Shown: in pieces, positions 34,310 through 64,000 of the stretch | Numbering within the stretch: the first letter of the stretch is position 1 | Layout: every line of letters starts with the position of its first letter | From: Cristatella mucedo | Lineage: Eukaryota; Bryozoa; Phylactolaemata; Cristatellidae | Length of the DNA: 64,000 nt | Direction of reading: 5' to 3' | Assembly: GCA_009760855.2 (NCBI GenBank) | Contig: WPIO01000090.1 | Coordinates: forward strand, 1,437,001 to 1,501,000 | Translations under genes and position numbers: made by a program | Notes under the pieces: generated by a model | What the model was told of the DNA's origin: nothing | What the model saw: the letters and a program-made list of their open reading frames with translations, nothing else | Database searches by the model: none

Positions 34310-35399
34310 TAAGGCAGAATCTAGAATTTCACTAATATGCAGATGAAACTCAGTTGAATCTTTGCTTTGATCCGTCCCAGCCTTAGAGCACGTCGAATTC
34401 TCTCTACTTCCTTGCTGCATGTACTGATGACATCCTCACATGGATGACAGCAAACATTCTTAAATTGAATGATGATAAAACCAACTTACTAGTTATTGGA
34501 AAACCAAGTGTTATTCAGAAATTGGAAAGACTAACGCTCACAATCGGTTCTGCCAGCATATCTCCTGATGAATTTGCACGAAATCAAGGTGCCATGTTCC
34601 AAAGTAACCTCTCATTAGACGACCACACCAGCTCCACAATCAAGTCTGACAACTTTGAGCTACACAAAATTGCTACAATTCGGGATTGTTTTGATAGGGA
34701 TACCACATCTAAGTTGGTCCATGCATTTATGACATCGGGATTGTCTTCTGTAACGCACTGCTTGTTGGTCTACCGGCATGTGCAATCAGGCGCTTAGAGC
34801 TGGTGCAAAACTCTGCATCTAGGCTCGTCTGTCGCGAGTGTCACAGTTGCCACATCCCACCACTTCTCGCCGACCTGCACTGGCTACCAGTCAAGCAACG
34901 AATCGACTTCAGGGTTCTGTCACTCACTTGTAGGTCCCTTCATTCTTTGGCTCCAGTCTACCTATCACAACTTCTCCCCGTCAGGCAAAGCATCGTACCA
35001 CCCGCTTTTCGGAAACTGTTTATCTATACCTCGTCCAAAACACAAACCCTTTAGAGATCGTGCATTTAGTTCGTATGCTCCCTGAGCCTGGAACCCACTC
35101 CCATCTTGCGTCACAAAATCTCTTGAATTGACCACATTAAAAAAAACTTAAAACTCGCCTATTTGGGACAGCATTTAGTGAGTCCCTGTGATTCGACCTT
35201 TATGTGCTCATGCGTCCTAACACTGTGAATACTGCCACTAACCGCACTTGCATGCTGACCCTGTGCTCGTCACCCCTAACCATGTTTATCATGTTGTTTA
35301 TCAAGTAAGCTACCACTCGCCATTCGACTCTGTTTCCTTTGCAGCAAATGTAAAGCGCCTAGATAGAGATTGAGTTCTCTGAGGACGCTTTATAAAGTG

Positions 35400-35435
<36 letters not shown>

Positions 35436-35436
35436 G
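34310..35436 (+). mobile_element. L2-like LINE, RT C-terminal third to 3' tail
   Basis: The best-preserved L2-like copy: WMTANILKLNDDKTNLLVIG, LLADLHWLPVKQRIDFRVLS, then the UTR, the tail and (ATT)n at 35401-35434. Several frameshifts. Confidence 0.9.
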
Positions 35437-35454
35437 AAGGCGTTCAATCCTCAC

Positions 35455-35585
35455 GTGACCAACGGTCTTCGTCCTGCAGTGGGCGATCCTTCATTGCCAA
35501 CTAATAGTGGTGATGATTGCCATTTTGGCTCTTCTGCCGCTAGACAAATGAGGCTGTTAAACTAGCTATTATCATTATTTTTACG
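35455..35585 (+). mobile_element. tRNA-derived SINE, type 2, 5' truncated
   Basis: Ctgcagtgggcgatccttcattg through aggctgttaaactagctatt. Confidence 0.75.
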
Positions 35586-35705
35586 TATTGCATGGCTTAT
35601 ATAGACGGCCGCTCAGCTAATAATTGGAAATGATTGGTTGATGGATCCAGAAAACGCCACAGCGCTTAGCTCGTTCATGTTTCTTAACGCCAATTGCCAA
35701 TCAAC

Positions 35706-35915
35706 TCAATCGCCGTGGTTAATGATTCTTTTGCAGCCAGCTGAAAGGGACCTTTGATCAATGTAGTTCTCGTAGTAGAGGGGGGCACTGCACAACGACC
35801 CATCAGTATTACCGTCATTATTAGATTTGACGTCTTTGCAAGAATAGCATTCCTCTCGACCACTAAGCATCAGCAATAGCAATAGCAATAGCATTCCTTC
35901 CGTCAAACGTCGCAT
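35706..35915 (-). CDS. Putative signal-peptide exon of a small Cys-containing membrane protein
   Basis: An ATG at 35915 opens MRRLTEGMLLLLLLLMLSG, a convincing signal peptide, followed by REECYSCKDVKSNND. CYSC resembles the first CxxC of Ly6/uPAR-type or Shisa-type ectodomains, but too few cysteines follow to assign a family. The frame runs to a stop at 35706. A donor GACG/gtaata near 35813 would end the exon in phase 1 and match the membrane exon at 30388. The Leu run is coded by a repeated ttgcta motif, so chance is possible. Confidence 0.4.
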   Translation of the reverse strand: MRRLTEGMLLLLLLLMLSGREECYSCKDVKSNNDGNTDGSLCSAPLYYENYIDQRSLSAGCKRIINHGD

Positions 35916-36143
35916 GGACGTGAGGCAGCGGCCACGTGCCATGCGCGCGTCTAGCTCACTGCAGTACAGCCGTCCAGTACTTGCGCCTCGCACTTCCCCC
36001 TTCTTCCTTCCTTCCTTCCTTCCTCCTTTCGCCGAAACTTCATCGGAAACGTCAATCCGCTTTCAGCTGTCAATCGCTGTCCAGACGCCGTCTAATATTG
36101 ACGCGCACACCTAAGCCGCAAACCGGCCCGATCTGGCGCTACT

Positions 36144-36149
36144 TTTATT
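36144..36149 (-). terminator. Candidate poly(A) signal of the carboxypeptidase gene
   Basis: The hexamer AATAAA on the minus strand lies about 206 bases past the stop codon, the first canonical one seen downstream. Use is inferred. Confidence 0.5.
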
Positions 36150-36354
36150 TACGGGCGGGCTATTGCAGACGAATAGCCGTTCGGCGGCTAGGTGAGCGGT
36201 ATAGCAATAGAACGCGCGTCGCCGAACGCAATGTCAATTACGACAGGATTGCTCTCCGCTCTCAAAAAGCTTCCGCCCGACGCCACTCGCCCGACGGTGG
36301 CGGCGGAAGTGTCGAGTGGCCGAACCATTTCCGCCGCTCGACCTCGAGCGCGCG

Positions 36355-59844
<23,490 letters not shown>

Positions 59845-59877
59845 TGCGATCGGTTCGCGAAGCGAAGCAGCCTCTGG

Positions 59878-59884
59878 TTATATG
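59878..59884 (-). promoter_or_regulatory. Weak TATA-like site upstream of the carboxypeptidase start
   Basis: The minus strand reads gcatataacc about 35 bases before the ATG, beside a (CG)n run at about 59886-59900. If used it would give a very short leader. No initiator element was identified. Confidence 0.25.
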
Positions 59885-60063
59885 CGTACGCGCGCGCGCG
59901 CTGGGCGGATGGCGGACGTGACCTCGAGGCGAAGGCACGTGGGCTTTCCCATCGCCGCGCTGCCGCGCTCGCTATCTCTACGCTTGGATGAGCAAACAGC
60001 GAGCGATATCGAACCACTCGGGGCAACTCGCAGGCGTTCTCTGCTGAGAGGCAGCCGTCGAGC

Positions 60064-60169
60064 AACGTCGGGGCAGCGGCAACGTCGGGGCAGCGGCAAC
60101 GTCGGGGCAGCGGCAACGTCGGGGCAGCGGCAACGTCGGGGCAGCGGCAACGTCGGAGCAGCGGCAACG
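60064..60169. repeat. 17-bp GC-rich minisatellite upstream of the carboxypeptidase gene
   Basis: About six copies of the unit aacgtcggggcagcggc, almost identical, 220-330 bp upstream of the start codon. The unit length is not a multiple of three, so it is not a protein repeat. Confidence 0.85.
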
Positions 60170-60657
60170 GCGCAAATTTCCGCTGAGGACGATGGGACAA
60201 ATGGACGCGAAGCGGAATCGGCAGACGAGCGTGCGTGCGCCAATGAGATTCGTCGTCGGAAATGCCCGAGCGGCGCCGGTCAAGCCTCTCGCAATCGCGA
60301 AACCGAGCCAGCACGTCGAAGGAGGTGCAGTCGGTTGGAGTGGTATGCCAAAGAGGCAAAGCGCTAAAGTAGTGCGACGCAGGCGCTCGTGTCTCGCGCG
60401 AATGACGCGCTACAGCTGGCTGAAGGAAACTCTTCCGTTGAACAAAGTCGATGGGCACGATGGCCGACGGACGCTACGGCTGGGGGCGTCAGCGCTCGCG
60501 TCTGCACCGCGACAGTGCGCCGGAGGCGCAGCAGCGCCACCTGCCGGAGGCGCTGCGGCGCCCCTGGCCGGCCACTCGCGTCGCCACCGCATCCGAGGAT
60601 CAGCAACGCTGCCAAAAGTTCTCAAAAGAAATTCTTGCAAATTCTCAAAAGAACCTG

Positions 60658-60714
60658 ATGGACCTGACCTGACCTGACCTCTGGCATGACCTGACCTGAC
60701 CTCTGGCGTGACCT
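60658..60714. repeat. Tandem TGACC(T) repeats
   Basis: Repeated tgacctgacctgacctctgg blocks, two and a half copies. TGACCT is the reverse complement of AGGTCA, the nuclear-receptor half-site. The block lies about 0.8 kb upstream of the carboxypeptidase ATG. A regulatory role is speculative. Confidence 0.6.
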
Positions 60715-60719
60715 ACTCT

Positions 60720-61400
60720 TCCTCCCTCATCTTGCTTCCTAACGCCCAATCGAGTCGACTCCGAGCTCGTATGCCATTCGCCGCTGCTTCTCTTCGAAGC
60801 GTCAGCCGTCGCCACGATGAGCGTCCATCATTCGAGCGCCAAGATCAAGGCCGGTGACCCGTGCTCGATGCGTATCAAATACAGTTGTATATATGCTGAT
60901 AAAACAGAGCCGTACTTAATCAGCTTCAGAGTAGCCGCGCACTTCGCACAACGCGTCGCGACTGGAAAACTATTTTCAGCTTCTCGCGCTTAGATGAAAA
61001 TAGTAATATGTATATGTGAGACGGCGCACAAAGAGGTCTACTCACCAGGAGAACGCTTATCTAGTTCTTACCAGGAAAATTGGCACATGCAGGCAGACTA
61101 TCGATAAAATTGGCTAAAATCTCGGAATGCACGAGCACATACAAATACAGCCAAAATTTACTAAATCAAAGCAGCAAGAAATAGGTGAGGTTTTATCCTT
61201 GTTTTGAATGCTTGTTTAGTGAAATGATTAGTATGTTTTGAATGCTGGTATAGTGAAAGGGAAAGCTAAAGTGAAGAGATTGAGCGATAGCTATGTGCAA
61301 ATAAGGGTAAGACATGTCTATAGCGCTTCAAGATAGCTGGATATTTTTCCAATGCAATTTAAATGACTTGAAAAGGAAGAATGTCAACTGGAGATAGCCG
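60720..61400. other. Upstream of the carboxypeptidase gene, no recognised feature
   Basis: No gene, SINE or LINE identified. Confidence 0.4.
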
Positions 61401-61680
61401 GTAGAAAGCCGGTAGAAAGTTTCATGCTTGTAGAGCATTCGAACTGAAAGGAGGGGTTAAGCCTGCAACGTGGCTCTAGGTCGGTTATGAGGTGGTGGCT
61501 ATGAGCTGGTGGGGCTCAGTAGATGGGAAGACAAAGGAGTACTTATCTACTTATCTATTTACGCTCGACAGGCCGGAGCGCGAGAGTCAAGGAGTCTTGA
61601 ATTTAGTGACTGGAGCCCTCGAAGTGCCCTGCTTGCTACGTGTAACCTTCGCAGGTCGCAAAGAAGCTGCGTACATATAT
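61400..61680 (-). mobile_element. Decayed L2-like LINE fragment
   Basis: Agcattcgaactgaaagg and gactggagccctcg resemble the reversed 7.4 kb copy; weak. Confidence 0.35.
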
Positions 61681-61689
61681 ACAGCTTAT

Positions 61690-61757
61690 ATTGTATTATA
61701 TTATTATTATTATATTATATTATTATTATATATTATTATTATTATTATTATATTACA
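61690..61757. repeat. (ATT)n/(TA)n microsatellite
   Basis: Trinucleotide-rich AT run. Confidence 0.9.
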
Positions 61758-62029
61758 GCTCATACATAGCCAGCCATGTGCAGCGCTTGCTATGTGTAAG
61801 ACTCGCAGGCCTGGCCATCGCGTTCAAGCGATCTATAAGAGATGTTATTCGCAGACGAGAACGGCTGAAAGGTCAGAGTGAAAAAAGTCGGGGTCAGATA
61901 AGGTCAGAGTAAAAGAAGCCGGGCGGAGACGGACGCCGGGGTCAGAAAGGTCATAACGAAAGAGGCCGGTGTGTGTCACAAATGTTTGGAATAACTAGGC
62001 TGCGGTACTCTCGTCTTAGATGGCCGCAA

Positions 62030-63425
62030 TATTTTAGTTTTTTTTACCAAATGCTGGCATATTTAAATGCCGAGCAACGACTGTAAAGCTACGGTGATCA
62101 TTGAAAGAAAGATCAGTTTTGGACGTGAATGTTGTAAGAAAATTCACTTATTAGGACAAATCCCCTTTCAATCCTCCTCATGCTCACTATCGTTCGCATT
62201 TCGAAGTCTTGAAAGTGAAATCGTCCTAATAATTTACTTTTCCTCCAACATTACAAACTTTTGCTTTATATTTTATCTATATTACAGTAAACATAATTTT
62301 ATTTAAATGATTTATTTATTATATTATGCAAATGCCTTTATCCGATGTTTCTAGAACATTGCTCAGGCGAAAAGGTGAAAAAGCAAGCAGTTGGGAAAAA
62401 CGAGTTAATAATATATTTAAAAAACACTCCATGCATAGAATTGTATCTACTAAGGTTAAAGAACAAAGTTCTTTTGTTTCAAAGTATACTTTTCCAGAAT
62501 GTAATACATGTATATTTGATAAAATTTATAGAGTGTAAAGTTTTGAACATATTTTACAAGAAGTTGTTTCTAAAGCCGTTTATTGGAGAAAATGTTTAGT
62601 TGAAAAGAACATCGAAAAGTGCAAAAGGAGAAGGAGATCTGAAATTAGCAAATTGAAATGGCCTGAGAAATATAAAGAAATGGTATTACTTAATTCAAAA
62701 TTACAATGTGAGAAATATACACATTGTAGACATCATACTATATACTATATAGATATAATACATTTTAGAATATAGATATCATACTATATAGGTATCATAC
62801 ATTTTAATAATGTTAGTACTGATGATTGTTTTTGTGATAAAGATGAACATTCATGGAAAACAATGTATGATTATGATATAGAACTTGAAGGATTAGGTTT
62901 TCCAAAAATTATAGTAACAGATTATGATATTGAAATTGCTGAGTAGCGATAGTATAGTAGCGATGTTTGTGATTGTATGTTTCCAGGTTGTCATCATAAT
63001 CCTCGTCCAATTTATAATTAATTAATATAGGGCAATTTCAGATCTAAGAAGTAAATACGCAAATACCAAGTATAATCAAATACTTTTAGAAAATGATAGA
63101 ATTAAAGGTTGCTTAACTAAATTAATAAGAGTTAAATACTGTTTTCAATTTATAGGCATCTTACTGTCTCTTGCGATTACAGTAACCAGTACTTACATTA
63201 AAAAACATGAGGATCTTTCAAATGTAATAACAGTTTTAGGTCCTTTATAAACAATGATAATCTCAATAGATAGTACAATATCACAAATTAATAAAAGGAA
63301 AAGATCTACTCTTCAAGCAAATCATAACTTAGTTTCAAAGATTGTTGATGCTTTAGATGATGATAAAATAACTAAAGAAGAATTCAATGAAATATTAATT
63401 GATCCATTAGAAAATATAAGTGATA
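62030..63425 (+). other. AT-rich segment with small plus-strand frames of unknown function
   Basis: Composition shifts sharply to AT-rich here. Lys/Ile/Asn-rich frames include 62326-62538 and 63254-63436 (the latter SKIVDALDDDKITKEEFNEI, possibly helical) and an open stretch around 62540-62740. None is recognised. They may belong to the same foreign element as the integrase next door. Confidence 0.4.
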
Positions 63426-64000
63426 CTAAGTCTTAATAACTTGTAACTCCTCTCTAACAAAACTGCTCTTAACATTAATTTCCCAAAAACGCGCCGGCTG
63501 TTCTTGCAATACCATTATTCTAACAATAGTATGTTTAGTTAAACTCCATATTGGATTTGTAGCTCTTCTCTTTTTATCTTCTCCTTCACCTGGTTCTAAT
63601 AAATATCTAACTGTTGTTCGTAGTTCTAATAACTGTTCTTGTTCTCCTAGTTTTTTATGATATTTTAGTTTCTTTAGTTTTACTTTTTCTTTTTTTATTG
63701 CTTTAGAAGGTTTTTCGCCAGTTGCTTTCGTAACACTATTATTTAGATAATCAATAAACTTTGGTAAATTATCAATCCACTCTCTGTTTCTAGTATATTC
63801 TCCTTTATTGATACTTTCTATTTTTTTCATACTGAGCAATAAATGCTCTCTCAGCAACTGTTCTATTCATTGTTTCAACTAATGCAACACTCTTTTTACT
63901 AGTACTTTCAATAATTTGTTTCATGTTTTTTCATTTCTTTTGCAAACTCTCCTTTAAACTCTGATCCTGGGTCAACTGCCATTTTCTTTGGCCATTTTAA
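63426..64000 (-). pseudogene. Broken retroviral-type (DDE) integrase, 3' part
   Basis: A 143-codon minus-strand frame ends KSSFVREELQVIKT and holds ATGEKPSKAI and VRYLLEPGEGEDKKRRATNP, the downstream part of integrases of a transposon group common in some fungi and invertebrates. Further upstream, in other frames, are VDPGSEFKGEF (second catalytic Asp region) and VALVETMNRTVAERAF (catalytic Glu region), so at least two frameshifts break it. The 5' part lies past the right edge. Whether it comes from a Maverick/Polinton, a Ginger-type element or a retroelement cannot be settled here. Confidence 0.7.

Overview
This is nuclear DNA of an animal, probably an invertebrate. Coding sequence comes in short exons with GT/AG borders, exons are GC-rich and introns AT-rich, and there are no bacterial-style operons. 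Most of the window is repeats: L2/CR1-like LINEs, tRNA-derived SINEs, one LTR retrotransposon, a decayed hAT transposon, and long (GA)n, (TA)n, (AC)n and (AAT)n arrays. I could not fix the species.

Two real genes stand out, both on the minus strand, and both were assembled here from splice sites and reading phase. (1) About 1.5-23.6 kb holds the N-terminal part of THADA (Trm732/DUF2428 family), the partner of the FTSJ1/Trm7 tRNA 2'-O-methyltransferase. Thirteen phase-consistent exons encode about 774 codons. The first coding exon was not found and the C-terminal half lies beyond the left edge. (2) About 36.4-59.8 kb holds a complete ten-exon M14A procarboxypeptidase of 434 residues. It has a signal peptide, a propeptide, an RRKR processing site, all zinc and catalytic residues, and the Asp at the position that gives carboxypeptidase B (basic residue) specificity.

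Between the two genes (24-36 kb) the evidence is thinner. There is a GC-rich block at 28.9-30.7 kb, and three minus-strand exon-like pieces: a signal-peptide start with a CxxC motif at 35.9 kb, a terminal exon at 33.3-33.5 kb, and a terminal exon with a membrane segment at 30.2-30.4 kb. The first and last are phase compatible and could form one small membrane protein.

Other notable elements: a short LTR retrotransposon (56.6-59.5 kb, tRNA-Leu type primer site) in carboxypeptidase intron 1; a partial duplicate of the exon 2 splice acceptor in intron 2 of that gene; a SINE family that shares its 3' tail with the local L2-like LINE; a hAT remnant in intron 7; large palindromes; and an AT-rich segment (62-64 kb) that ends in a broken integrase gene running off the right edge. 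The (GA)n arrays are strongly strand biased, so pre-mRNAs of both genes would carry long (CU)n tracts.
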